DNA of 64,000 nt, from contig NC_135120.1 in assembly GCF_050908995.1 (NCBI RefSeq), positions 9,809,433-9,873,432 of the forward strand, in the 5' to 3' direction. The notes beneath the pieces are model-generated. The model did not search any database and had not been told where the DNA came from. It worked only from the letters and a program-made list of their open reading frames with translations. The position numbers and the translations under genes are program-made. Positions within the stretch are counted from its first letter, which is position 1, and each line of letters opens with the position of its first letter. This stretch comes from Andrena cerasifolii (taxonomy: Eukaryota; Arthropoda; Insecta; Hymenoptera; Andrenidae). Shown one piece after another: positions 13,986-25,018 of the stretch.

Positions 13986-14493
13986 CTCGATTTCCACTAT
14001 GCCATTCTTCTTTAGCGTCGCTGTCTACACAGAAACCATCCTGCTGCCCATTGTGCTCCCGAGGAGGCTCCCCTTGCGAGCTTGGACCACGCTTTCCGTG
14101 GCGTAATGTGCCGATTTATGCAAGTCACAAGCGGAAAAAAGGAAAAGAGTAGTAGCAGGGATATTTATAAAATACACTAAACCGTCCCCGTACCAACTCT
14201 CCGCGTTACCGGACCTAATTTGTCTAGTGAAAAGCGAAATCTAGAACCTTAGCACTAACATTGTACCAGTTTAAGTCACTTCCAAGGCACTTGCATCTCT
14301 TTCTTGTCCCTGTAGTCCGATCAACACCTGAATGCTTTTCCTACAAACCAAGAGCCTATAGAGAAAAAAATAAGAGGGCTCCGTTTCTAACGGTAAGTAT
14401 TTAAACGTCGCTGAAAACGACTGGGTCCTCCTCGTCGTTATTTTCTCGCAATCGTACAGAGTTCAGAGTCGATGTGCTATGAATTTCCGGATC

Positions 14494-14511
14494 CAGAGAG
14501 AGAGAGAGAGA
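14494..14511 (+). repeat. (AG)n microsatellite
   Basis: Eight AG dinucleotides. Confidence 0.9.
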
Positions 14512-14914
14512 ACCTTCTTGGTTTGCGAGATTACCGAGGGCAGATACCGAGAAAAGGTTCGAGACCATCCCTCCGCAGCAGCGGAACGGCGTGCAACATG
14601 GCGAACGTAATGGACGATCGTTCACGGACGGCTTTCACACGATAAACAATCGATACCGACGTCCTGTTGTTAATCCAGAATTATCGTCCCGAGGCAGGGT
14701 GGAGGCTGTTATCGAGAGACCAGGAAGCAATTGGAAGCCCTTTTCCTCCAGAGAAAGAGAGAGCTGCTCTCGACGCGGATCGATATCGTTCCACCGTCAC
14801 GTCACTAGTAATATCCCCGCGGCTTGTAACATTGCTGCATTATACAGCACAACAATCTGTTCTACGTGAGAAAATCAAGGGCACTGAAATCGCGGCGGAA
14901 GCTTCGTTTTTCAG

Positions 14915-15100
14915 TTATTAATAATTCGAAATTCAGTTCAGAAACGCCTCAAGTCATTACTTCTACGAGGTAAGCTGCTGCGCATGCGCCGTTGCTTTTG
15001 AACCGCGACGGTGCGCGGCCGTACTGACCTACGCAACGCGTGCCGCTGATCTCCGAATTGCCGTGCTTCAGGCGTCCCTAACACGAATTTTTAAAGACTA
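14915..15100 (-). repeat. Dispersed repeat family R1, copy 1
   Basis: The reverse strand reads CGCCTGAAGCACGGCAATTC, then GATCAGCGGCACGCGTTGCG, TAGGTCAGT and GCGCATGCGCAGC. The same order is found at 20755 (+) and partly at 30955 (+). Short inverted ends (ACGCCTCAAG and ACGCCTGAAG) suggest a small MITE with AAAATTC further out. Confidence 0.6.
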
Positions 15101-15832
15101 ATATCTGAGATAGGAAGCCTTCCACACAAATTCGTTATTCTTGGTTTTTTTTCTCTTATTTTGTCACGTAGCGTCACCCGCTTTATTTTCTAGTACCTGT
15201 TGCTGAACACCTTTTGTAACCATTGTTCTAATGGTTTAATCGTGAAGTGACCCACTTAGTGCGACTCCCGGAAAGAACAGGCGGGACCCACAAGTCCCGT
15301 GAAAGGGAAAGCAAACATTTGTCGAAGGGGGCGCTTTTCGTGTATTCCGCGAGTGAACGCTGCGATTTTCCCTCTCTGATGTCGAGTTATTTAAAAAGCC
15401 CGCCGATGAATAAGCGCGGTCTGTCATTCGGTATATAAATGATTTCGTTTCGCGTGATCGTTGAGGTGTCTCGTGGTGGCTGACGGTAACATCCATTCCG
15501 ACGAACGACCACGACTCACGCCACTCTGTCTCGGCCGACATTGTAACGATCCCATCTAGATCCTCGACTAAGGTTACTGCTTCTTCTTGCCAGGGAGGTG
15601 GACGTTTCCACTCGATCGGTAGCTGGCTCTTGAGTAAACGCTGCGTACGCCCGACATGGCCATTTCAAGCTGCGACGTTTCCTCCACCATTTTTCCCTTC
15701 GCGGGAACCTTAAGGAATGGTGCTTCCTAAACGGTTTGTCGCTTTGTCTACAGCGTTTCTTTGATGTCGCTCGCTGGGAAAAGGTAGAAGGTTGCGCTGG
15801 GGCATTCAAATCACTGAGAAACTTAAATGAAA

Positions 15833-16194
15833 TAGGCCAAATTTTGCAGAAACCTGTCAACCCCCGAAATGACAAAAAATCAGTCGAACACAGCACGGTT
15901 CCCCTAAGATCTTTATTTTGCAAAAATGTACCAACCCATAGATCAACTTTTACATTATACAATTCTTAAAACTACCAAGTCATAGTTCCATTTTAGGCTT
16001 AAAAAACTACAGAAAATTTAAAATAACAGTAATTATACTACTCGCTATTAAAGAACACTGAAAAATAATAACCAGAAATAAAATATACCCAATAGAAATA
16101 AAGCTATTTTTCTTTAACAATTAAAATCTTCAAATTAAATATACTGGATTTCAGATCGTTGGGGGTTGGTAGATTTCTGCATAACTTGGCCCAA
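15833..16194. mobile_element. Inverted-repeat element, about 40-bp ends
   Basis: The left end GGCCAAATTTTGCAGAAACC, TGTCAACCCCC mirrors the right end, which reversed reads GGCCAAGTTATGCAGAAATC, TACCAACCCCC. The interior is AT-rich and non-coding. Target duplication is not clear, so the superfamily is undetermined. Confidence 0.6.
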
Positions 16195-18210
16195 ACAGTC
16201 GAGACGTTTTTATTTTTTAAAAGAGAATAAATCTCACATATCACAAGAGGACAACCTGTACCAATGACTGAAGAGGAAAATAGGGATTTTAAAAATCGCG
16301 AGCCAGAACACGCGTACCAATCTCGGATTCGTAAAAGTCTCTATCTGTACACGGTGCATCGATACTGGGAATCCTCGTGTTTCGCGATATATGGTAAATT
16401 TAATTTACCTATGGAAGTGACAAATTATAGAGCCTTCTTCGGCCGAGCCACTAGAAATAAACTAATCTCGAACATGGTTCGAACACAGTAGAGCCAGCCT
16501 CCGCGGAATGGGAGGAACGCGGAAAAGAACCGAACGCTCGAGGAAATCCGTGTTTCCTAATGAGCCAGTAAAAACGGATTACAGTTGCGTTTTACTACGA
16601 AACAGAGCACATTACTAGTCTCCTTAGTATCGAGCGAGGCTGGCACCCCTGTTCCGGGTGTCCTCCCACTATCCTGCCCCGTTTTCCTTAACCGTCTAAT
16701 TTCAGAATAATGGCGATCTATATGCGCTCGTAAACGGCACTGCGGAGTTCGCTAATGAAGCAATTCGCGCTAATCTTCTTTACAGCCTAATTTGTATGGC
16801 ACCGTATGGATCACATAAAATCTTCGCAGTGATAAACATGAAATCCGAAATACAAAAAAAAAGAGAATATGTAGGTACTAGATTTGAATTTAAAATTTCA
16901 CCACCTAGGAATATATTTGCATCGCCTCCACCACCCATTTGCTCCAGAATCCAGGCTGGAAATATTATTTATTTATTTTCCTAGAAGGAAGTTTGATTCC
17001 ACAGCTTCGATTTATTTTTTCCCAGAAATATTATGTTCAATGGAGTTGCATCGTGTATTTTGAAGCAAACAGTATAGATGCAACGTGTCGTGCATGACGG
17101 TTCACAATGGATCGTTTTTCTGGGCAGGGAAGCTTCGATCGGAATTCGCTGTTTTCTTTTTTTATAATTTCGAGATGCTGAACGACGTAGGGTGATAAGG
17201 GAGCTTGGCTCGATGTCTAAACAATTGAACCGTTTGCGCACGGCGTTTGTTCCTATTGCATTGTGTGCGCGCGCCATTAAATTCGCGGTAAGATACCGTA
17301 GCCTGAGAATTCGTTTTGTGGTTGGGAAAAGGGCGCGCTGGAGGAGGCTGGTTCTTAGTATTTTGAGCGATTGTGAGAACGACGGAGTTTTTAACCTCTG
17401 TTATTCTAGAATTTCTTTGAAGGCTGGGTTGGTTCACAGCGACTTCCTTATGCACTTGCAAGGGAACCGCATAAAGTGTTGCTGGTTTTAACGAAGAGGC
17501 AGTGCTAGATCTGTAAAGATATTTTGGACTAATGAGTGCATGTATAGCTTCGAAAATATCTCACTTGGATGAATGCAGTGGTACTAAATTTATCATGAAC
17601 ATAAAAATGGTACCATTCAATTCTTCTCAACAAGTGGTTCCAAATACCACTAGATACAGAACATTGCAATTTGCAAGTAGATAAAAGCTCGCCAGATATT
17701 AAGCTGTTGTTGATGAAGTTCTACTAATTTATTTTACTGAAATTTGTGTATCGTGATACAGGAGGAATGGTAAATCCCAGTGCATCTACTTAGAACTTAA
17801 GAAAAGAGAATAGGGAAAGGAAACTTCGATCGCGGATATCCCACAACAGAAAGTAGGTAATATAAGCGTCGTCAAAACTGCTTAAAGGTTACAATGTTGA
17901 AGGTAGCATCCGAGTGAGTCGACAAGTCTACCGCCCACGTTGTCAATAATAATTTGCCCGACGTAGCGTTACGAGTGGTTTTCGCCAGAGCACAACGGGA
18001 TGGAGACTAGCGAACGGAAGGGGTGTGTGGTCGCGAGAACTTACTGAGATATTGCAATCAGCAGCTGTTTATTCAAACAGAGAGAGAGACATTGGCGGAA
18101 TATTTTCATGACCTGAATAATTAATGTTCATCGAGATCCCCTAGTGTACCAGTCAAGGCAATCGCTCGAAACTTTCACTTAACGTAGAAATCGAATTCAA
18201 GCCAAACTCA
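16195..18210. other. No gene seen
   Basis: AT-rich; paired frames on opposite strands at 17.0-17.5 kb show no motif. Confidence 0.5.
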
Positions 18211-18263
18211 TTCAAACAAAAATACTCGCGATGTGTTCGAACCCATCACTACTTTCATCGAAA
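18211..18263 (+). repeat. 53-bp dispersed repeat, copy 2
   Basis: Begins TTCAAACAAAAATACTCGCG and ends CTACTTTCATCGAAA. Differences from copy 1 are mostly a short block (CAGC versus ATGT) before the shared GTTCGAACCCATC. Confidence 0.6.
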
Positions 18264-18639
18264 CACCATAAATTCAATCCCGACCATCTTACCCACTCAG
18301 CGGAGTGAGCATTTTGCAAACAACGTTCCCCGGAGCATCGGAACTTCAATTTAAAAGACGAACAGACACTTCGCGAAGAAATCGAGAGACCGTGATCACA
18401 GATCATTATTTCATTACGATCTAGAAACCTGCTGTATCATTTCTGTTCAGCTAGATACTCGGGACGCCGGAGAACTTTCGCAATTACGCGAAAGGTTATA
18501 TCGGCCAGTACTTTGTATTCCATTTGTCCGGTTATTTTCGCGCGAACTTGCGAATGGGCTGCAATCAGCAGCCGGTTAGTCGGGCATACGGGAGAACGCC
18601 GAGGGAATCTTGTCACGATCGGGAATAGTTAATATTCAT

Positions 18640-19600
18640 CGGCGACGGGGGCAGCAGCCACGGCGGTCGCTCTCATTGTAAGTTTCTCTTCTTCGGCTAC
18701 CCCCCTTCGTCTACTCTAGCCGAGGCACCGCCGTGTTCCGCGGACTATGTAGCAAGTTCCCGAGGCGGTCCCGATCGCGAGCGCCCGATATCCGCGGCCG
18801 TCCGTTTGCCGCGGTGTCATTTCATCAATTATAAGCGCCGATGGAGATACATCAAGCCGGACGCAGGGCAGCGTGCAACGCGCGTGTTTCCCGCGCCTGC
18901 ACACAGGCGCGCGCGCGGTCCACGGGGCATGCGCGAGCGCGCCTGCCAGCCTGGCAACCCGTCCGTGGGCGTTCCGGCCGATCCGCTCGAATAGCCTCGA
19001 AATGATCCACCGAGGAACTCCGACTTTCCCATGATGCGCCCCGTGTATACCCATTGACAGGCGGGCAAGTGTACCGCGGTGGATCCACCTAAGTATTGCC
19101 GCTCCAAAGAAAGTAAACCGCACACCGCCCGGCCAGCCGGCCACCCCGTCCACCCACCCACCCATCGGCGTGGAGGTTCGATTATTAATGGCAGCGGCCG
19201 GTGGTCGCTCGTCCGTGCAACCCGGGCGCAAAAGTGTGCATCCGGTTTTCTACCGGTGACGCCGTTCTCTTCGCCCTTTTCTTCCACGGCCTCCTAGAAA
19301 CCTCGTGGCTAGGCCCCGGCGTCGCTGCAACGGCAGAGCGGACGACCTTGCGCGCGCCAGTAACAACAAGAGCCTTACGAGCCGGCATCATGCTCGAAGG
19401 GATCAATCCCTGTTTATTTTTTACACTCCGAGATCTCTTCCTTCTCACCGCGGAAAGCGAGCGGGACTTGGTTCTGGTGCGAAGTTGGGCTAGATGCGTG
19501 AGGAGTTTGCACCGCGATGGGTTACTTAGGGCGGGGTAGTCGTGGAAGTACCGTGGGCGTGGGAGGAATCCAGCGAAGTCGTGGGGAGATATTTAACCCT
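18640..19600. other. GC- and CpG-rich island without supported gene
   Basis: Several overlapping open frames on both strands are explained by high GC. Strings such as GCGCGCGCGGTCC and alternating purine-pyrimidine runs are present. A regulatory island is possible. Confidence 0.3.
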
Positions 19601-20338
19601 CTGTTCTACAAGTACACCTTCTAGCTAGATCGAAGTTCGAATTAAGTTGAAGTTGAAAGTTGGAATAGAAGAGTTCGTTCGTGGGACTGAATGGGAGAGC
19701 GGTTTTGATATTATTCCGCAGGATTGCCGTGGAATGTTCTAATATACCCTGTATTATAAAAAATATGTCTAACAACGTGAGTTGCATGAAAGAAAAACTG
19801 ACTGACTCCAGATGAACCGTTAATGCATAGTTTAAGATAATACGCAGGGGGAAGACGAGTCTGCCCCTCCAATAAAAAGGAGGAGAAAACAGATCTCGAA
19901 GAACACGAATAAACATATGGAAGAACGGTTGCTTTTTTCCCCCGATGCGCATACCAGAGATCCAACCGCGTCCCCATCCTCTGTCGGCGCAATATCCAAG
20001 ATCGACGCTTCTTGCATCGCGTCTCACGGCTTTTTCCCCGGCTTTCTTTCACTACTCTCGGCTGCTCGCCTCGCCACACGCTCCTGCAGGCCTGTTTGGC
20101 CAGCAGTTGCACGCAGTTGCACGCGTCTTACGCAGGTGGACTACCCTACAGGGTGATTCTAGAAACTAGATCGGGCGGTAGCTCATTTCTCCATAACAAC
20201 AGGGGGACTTGGTAGAAGTATATACATAGGGTGTTTGGCAACAGGTAAAAGAAAATTAAATAAGTGATATTGGTAGTATGACAAAACAAGACGAAAGTGC
20301 AATAGTAATAAAACTACAGTAGAGGCGTCGTTTTTTAA

Positions 20339-20741
20339 CCCTCGGGCGGGCGCGCCAGTGAGAGTAACACGACCAGGCGCGTGGTGAACTCGGTTCACCA
20401 GCTGTAAATAATCATTTTAGTCCCCTTATATATAAAGTATACACTTCGGAAACGGTTTTTCTGTCGATATTAGTAACTTCTGATTAAATGTGATGGGAAA
20501 ATAATAGCAGTGTACCCAAGAATACAGTAAATGTATTTAATAACACAAAAATAGTAAATATAAAACATTTCAAACATTATAAAAATTTGGAAAACATAAA
20601 TATGGTATGTAGACTAATTACTCTGAATCGTATATATTTTCCTTTTCGGATTCACAATAATGTGATGTTTATCTTCCCGAGACGTAAACAAAGAAACACC
20701 CGGATTGGTGAACTGAGTTCACCGGCGCGCCCGCTTGAGGG
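20339..20741. mobile_element. Non-autonomous piggyBac-like element (403 bp)
   Basis: TTAA precedes CCCTCGGGCGGGCGCGCC at 20339. The right end, reversed, reads CCCTCAAGCGGGCGCGCC and is followed by TGAA, one base from TTAA. Just inside each end lies a palindromic GGTGAAC(T)...GTTCACC. CCC tips with TTAA target sites are the piggyBac hallmark. The interior is AT-rich and non-coding. Confidence 0.75.
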
Positions 20742-20754
20742 TGAATTTGTCAAT

Positions 20755-20945
20755 ACTTAAAAATTCCGGTCAGGGGCTCCTGAAGAAGAGCAATTCGGCG
20801 ATCAGCGGCGCGCGTTGCCTAGGTCAGTGACGCCGCTATTAAAAAACCGCGCATGCGCAGCGGCGACAAATTCTCCCGAACTACCGTGCCTCAGGCGTTT
20901 CTGTCTCGAGTGTTTTCAAACGTTCGTAACTAAAAATCGACACAT
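20755..20945 (+). repeat. Dispersed repeat family R1, copy 2
   Basis: Contains GCAATTCGGCGATCAGCGGC, GCGCGTTGCCTAGGTCAGT, GCGCATGCGCAGCGG and CCTCAGGCGTTTCTG in the same order as copy 1 reversed. It lies between the piggyBac-like element and the hAT-like element, a small repeat cluster. Confidence 0.6.
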
Positions 20946-21000
20946 CCACTGCAATTCTGTTACTCTTGACTTTCATCTCATTTTGGCACATGGATTAACC

Positions 21001-21307
21001 CAGTGCTTCTCAATCTTTTATGCTTCACTTATCCCCTGGAAATGTGTACGTAACTGGCGTACCCCTTGTGTAGACAGATAAAACTATAGTTATAGTACAA
21101 CAATGGGAACATTTATACATTAAATTTTGTATTCATAAACTAAATATATCGATAAACACAAAGAGTAATATAAACAGTTTAACATTCGCCCGGAATACGC
21201 TGGTTGGCACTATCTTACAGTTACTAGATCTAGCTACTTCTGAACTCTCACGCGGTACCCCCAAGGGGAACGCGTACCCGTTGGGAGCAACGGATTCCAC
21301 TCCGCTG
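21001..21307. mobile_element. Non-autonomous hAT-like element (307 bp)
   Basis: The left end is CAGTGCTTCTCAATC and the right end, reversed, CAGCGGAGTGGAATC. The flanks carry a perfect 8-bp duplication, GATTAACC (20993-21000 and 21308-21315). The right part has a hairpin-prone segment (TACCCCCAAGGGGAACGCG). No transposase is encoded. It is not the same family as the 8336 element beyond the CAGTG tip. Confidence 0.8.
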
Positions 21308-23199
21308 GATTAACCCATTTCATTTTCTACTATCTGTCGCCAGTGCACCAACACTTCTACAATCTACGACTGTATTATTTTTTAACGAAACCGCATATTT
21401 CCCTGCGTGCACGCACGGATCTTCCTTATCATTCGGAACAGACACTTTACAAGACGCTTTGCAATTTTATCTCAGACAAGGACTATAACAGCAACCGCTC
21501 GACTGCCGCATGTGACACAGAGGCAACGCTCGCTGATCCACAGCCCGTCCCAGTGTCTAGGATCGCCCTGTACAAGATAGACGACGACAGGCACCCAGCT
21601 TCGATACCCACTACGCCCGATGGTTCGTTTATTTTGCGGCTTGGCGCGTTACAGATCTTACTGTAATATTCCCTTTGTACTTACAGCGGCGGGATTCCCT
21701 CTCATTATACTTTTTATCGCGCCGACATTATACGGTTGCGCGTCCCATTTCCCTCCGTTCTTTCTCTCTGCCCCCGTGTGCATTCTTGTTTCTCGTCGCC
21801 GCCTTTGCGTCGGTTCCCTCGCTTTCAATTCCCTTAAACACCCGTGCTGCTCGCTCGGTTTTACGATACCACGCTGTAATCCCGCGCCTGGCCGGCACCG
21901 CCGCGGTCCGATATTCCAAAAGAAATTCCAAGACCGGCCGGGATCCGCTGGGGAGTTACTTTCAATCTGCGTACATTCCATTTAAGATGAACAGTTTTTC
22001 CTCCTTTTTTTTTTTTTGCTCCCTCCCCTGCCAAGTATTTTTTGCCCGCGAGCGTACGCAAGCCCGGGACGTCTTACGGAGCAAATGAAAGGAGAAAAAT
22101 GAAACTAGCTGAGGGGCGAGGGGGAAGATTCGCCGGCGTGCATAGATGCTGATCGACTTCGTTAAAACGCGCGAGCGTTTCCCAGCGTGGACGCGGCCCG
22201 AGGGTGGTGGGTGAGGGGGAAAAGCTTAATTGGGAGAATTTACGCGGCCATTTCGAGCCCCACTTCGTCCCCGTGTTATCGATGATGAGAATCTTGTAGA
22301 TGTTAATGTCGATCCTACCGTATTAGTGCGGTGCGTGTGCAACAGAGTTGCGGGGTAAACTTTAGACGGCTGCCTGATGCTGGAGGCTGGTTACCAAGTA
22401 TGTACAGGTAAACGCCGATTATTCAGAGTTTCTTGTACAGGGCGTTCCAAAGACGCTGTCAGAGGGTTTGCGGGTGCGTTCCGCGTTTCAGAAGCGAAGT
22501 GGATACGTGGCGCGGGCGGGCTTCGTTGCTCCGCCGAAAAGCTGGGTCGGACGGGGGGAGGGAGAAAGTGTACGAGGTTAAAAGGGGTGTGGGTTGACGT
22601 CGTAAATCGCCTCGCCTCTGGATTTATGCGTAATCTACGCTGACCTACGGCGGACGGTTTAATGTTGCAGAGTTATGCGTGGAGGATGAACAGGGCGCGC
22701 ACCAGGTTACAGGATGCACGCTCGAAATATGTGCACGGGGTGTACGTGGTATTATTGGTCGGCAGCATTCTTCTAAATTAAGCGTGTAGGAAGAAAAGAA
22801 AAATTCTAGGAGGAAGTTCCTTTACTTTAGTGTGAATTAACAATTATTACAGTTATCGTCAGCGTGTTTAAAAGCAAAGCCGCAGGATACATTGGAGAAG
22901 AAGAAATCCATTTCAACTTTCCGTTAACAGCATTAACCTCTTCGATGTAAATCTTTCTCTCAGCCAGAAATGGTTGATCCACCACCTCGTCTACATTTTT
23001 TATAATTAAGATAACCCACGGCTATTCCCATAAACATTTTCTAAAGCCTCAGTGGGACGTGTACAGCCAAAAGCAGCGAGACAGAGACTTGTCGTTCATA
23101 ATTTAAAATTCACCAGATACTTTGAAGTGTCTCCGCTTGTAATCTTCGTAAAAGAAAAACTTGGTTCGCACACCATCGATATACGAGGAGGCCGCTGCC

Positions 23200-24000
23200 C
23201 ATTAATAGCGCGAAACACCGTGTACACGTACGACGCGCGCAGCGGGCTCGAACGCGGCGAGTGTAGCGCAGGGAGGTATGGGGGGAGGCGAAGCTGCTGG
23301 CGCGTTTAGCGTGCACGGTGCGTACTGTCGGGCAGCACGCGTGCGCACGCGTCGCTGGGCCCGACGCTGAGGGGAAGCGTAACTGACCCAGCCCAATCTC
23401 GGCGGCCCACGCCGGTCCCTGCGAGGGAGTAGCCGCGCATAACGCGTTCCCTGGCGAAGCCGGAGCGTGTAGAGGAGGCCGGCGAGCGGACGAGGGCACA
23501 GAAGAATGAACCGAGGAGGAGAGGAACCGGGAGAGGAGGAGGACCGGTGCTGCGATGTGTGCTGTAAGAGTTAACAGGGCGGTGCGTGGGTCACAATGCC
23601 CCCGGGGCACAAAACTCCCTTGCTCTTTTCTTCTCCTCCTTTTTCTCTCCCTTTTCTTCTTCATCATCGTCGTCTTCTTCGTGGGCCCCGTCCTCTTCCT
23701 CGTCGCCGTCGTCGTCGGCCCGTGCTGCGACTCGTTATGGAAAGCATACAGGGGGATATTGTTGCTCGTATATATGGAGAGTACGAGGGAAGCGCGCCGT
23801 GCTTGTACTATGCAGATGATTCCGCGATATGGGCTATTCATTGTGAGTCATTTAAGAGTTTATGCGCCGGGCACGGGACCGGGATGCGTACGCGCGATAT
23901 GTTATTATATTGCGTATCGAAAGGTCCGCTGGTAACGCTTGCGCCTCTCCTCTGATCGTGGGCTCGCGCCCCTCCGCGCCGTGCGCCTAGGGAACTGTGA
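23200..24000 (+). promoter_or_regulatory. CpG-rich island, possible promoter region
   Basis: Long runs of GC with frequent CpG followed by a (T/C)-rich tract (23625-23720). No TATA box stands out. Location upstream of the exon A-E gene suggests a promoter; this is inference. Confidence 0.3.
23516..23563 (+). CDS. Weak candidate first coding exon in CpG-rich island
   Basis: ATG at 23516 opens MNRGGEEPGEEEDRCCDV and a Cys, then a strong donor (GTAAGA at 23564) leaving one base. It lies in a GC- and CpG-rich island (23200-24000) 3.6 kb upstream of exon A, where a promoter would be expected. Exon A starts in phase 0, so an intermediate exon would be needed. It may be chance. Confidence 0.25.
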
Positions 24001-24124
24001 CCAGACTATCTTCGGACCGGAATACGGAACCAGTGCAGGTGCATTCGCTGCGTGCCGGGGTTAGGCTTTTGCAGAGATTGGCTGAAGAGAAGTTTGGCGG
24101 ATGCATAGCAATGGGACACTATTG

Positions 24125-24205
24125 CAGGCGAAAAAGAGAACCTCGTGCGATTGGGACTTGAACCCAAAAATCCGCGAGAAACGCGTAGATATGCATTTCT
24201 CATTG
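24125..24205 (-). repeat. Second, more decayed tRNA-derived (SINE-like) copy
   Basis: The minus strand contains TTGGGTTCAAGTCCCAAT, a paired T-arm with B-box, preceded by TACGCG...CGCGGATT and followed by CGAGGTTCTCTTTTTCG. The order and spacing match the 29.1-kb copy (TACGC, CGCAGAATC, T-arm, CCGGGGTCCTCT). The A-box half is weak or missing. Confidence 0.45.
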
Positions 24206-24645
24206 AATGAAATTGAATTCATAATAATACTAAAATAAATTTATTAATCTTACAATACATATAAATATATCCCAGTCTTAGAGACGTTACCTTGGGAATC
24301 CACCTAAGTCCAAGTCAGTTGTATCTACCCAAAATTCATGAATATTAGGTCACACTCGCATCATCATTGGTAAGAGATTGTAGGAAAGAAATCTATGAAA
24401 TTAGAAATCTTAATTTTTGTTAAATCTTTAATATTTCTATATAAACCATGTTTCATTGCATTTGCCAATTTTGAAAATTTACTCGCATAACCACTGTACA
24501 CTGCACAATTTAGCTACTTTTGCCAATAAATACTTATTATATACTCGCGTCAGCGGCAGTTGGCGTCGGGTGGTATCCAGTTGGCGTCGGTTGGCGTGGC
24601 AAAGTGAGGCAAAGTGTGGAACACCGTGGATGATGGCGGGGCAAA

Positions 24646-24779
24646 GGGACGTATAGTACATCGGTCGAACGATGGTGGCGCATCGTGTCAAAAATCCTTC
24701 AAATCGCTTCATATATATATACATATACTATGGATTGGAGCTGCTTGAAGCGATTTGAAGGATTTTTACTATACGTCCC
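24646..24779. repeat. Two-tier palindrome
   Basis: Outer 13-bp perfect arms (GGGACGTATAGTA, 24646-24658 and 24767-24779) enclose inner 21-bp perfect arms (24690-24710 and 24747-24767; core AATCCTTCAAATCGCTTC). The centre contains an AT dinucleotide run. It directly precedes the element at 24792. Confidence 0.7.
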
Positions 24780-24791
24780 TATATATATATC

Positions 24792-25018
24792 AGTGCTACA
24801 CCAGAGCTGCACAAGGAGCCGTTTTTAGCGCCTACCTGCCAGCAACCAGCTGAGCGTCGAGTTGTTCCGTTACTAAGGGTAGGAATCAGTGAGGAGAACT
24901 GCAGTAGTGTAGGTGCGTGCTCGTAGCGTAAGTATATGTATTTCGGCTGCTAGACGCTCAGCTGGTTGCTCGCAGCTAGGCGCTAAAAACGGCTCCTTGT
25001 GCAGCCCTGGCCTACACT
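24792..25018. mobile_element. Inverted-repeat element with arms of about 70 bp
   Basis: Left AGTGCTACACCAGAGCTGCA and right (reversed) AGTGTAGGCCAGGGCTGCAC start long arms sharing AAGGAGCCGTTTTTAGCGCC and CAGCTGAGCGTC. The flanks are TA-rich, so a TA target duplication is possible but not provable. No open frame of note. Confidence 0.7.

Larger units (their letters stand above)
10453..14914. other. No gene seen
   Basis: Several overlapping 60-126-codon frames at 12.5-13.1 kb lie in locally GC-rich DNA and lack splice-consistent structure. Confidence 0.5.
21316..24124. other. No confirmed gene; AT-rich then CpG-rich
   Basis: Frames at 21.6-22.1 kb overlap in three phases and are not coding. 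23.2-24.0 kb is described separately. Confidence 0.45.

Noticed and set aside
15516..15962. 148-codon minus-strand frame
   Set aside because: Runs into the inverted-repeat element at 15833; no family features.
18716..19287. 171- and 152-codon minus-strand frames
   Set aside because: They overlap in different phases in a CpG-rich island, which keeps frames open by chance.
23110..23841. 243-codon minus-strand open frame
   Set aside because: Lies in GC-rich DNA, contains a low-complexity Lys/Arg run from the pyrimidine tract, and has no domain or splice context.
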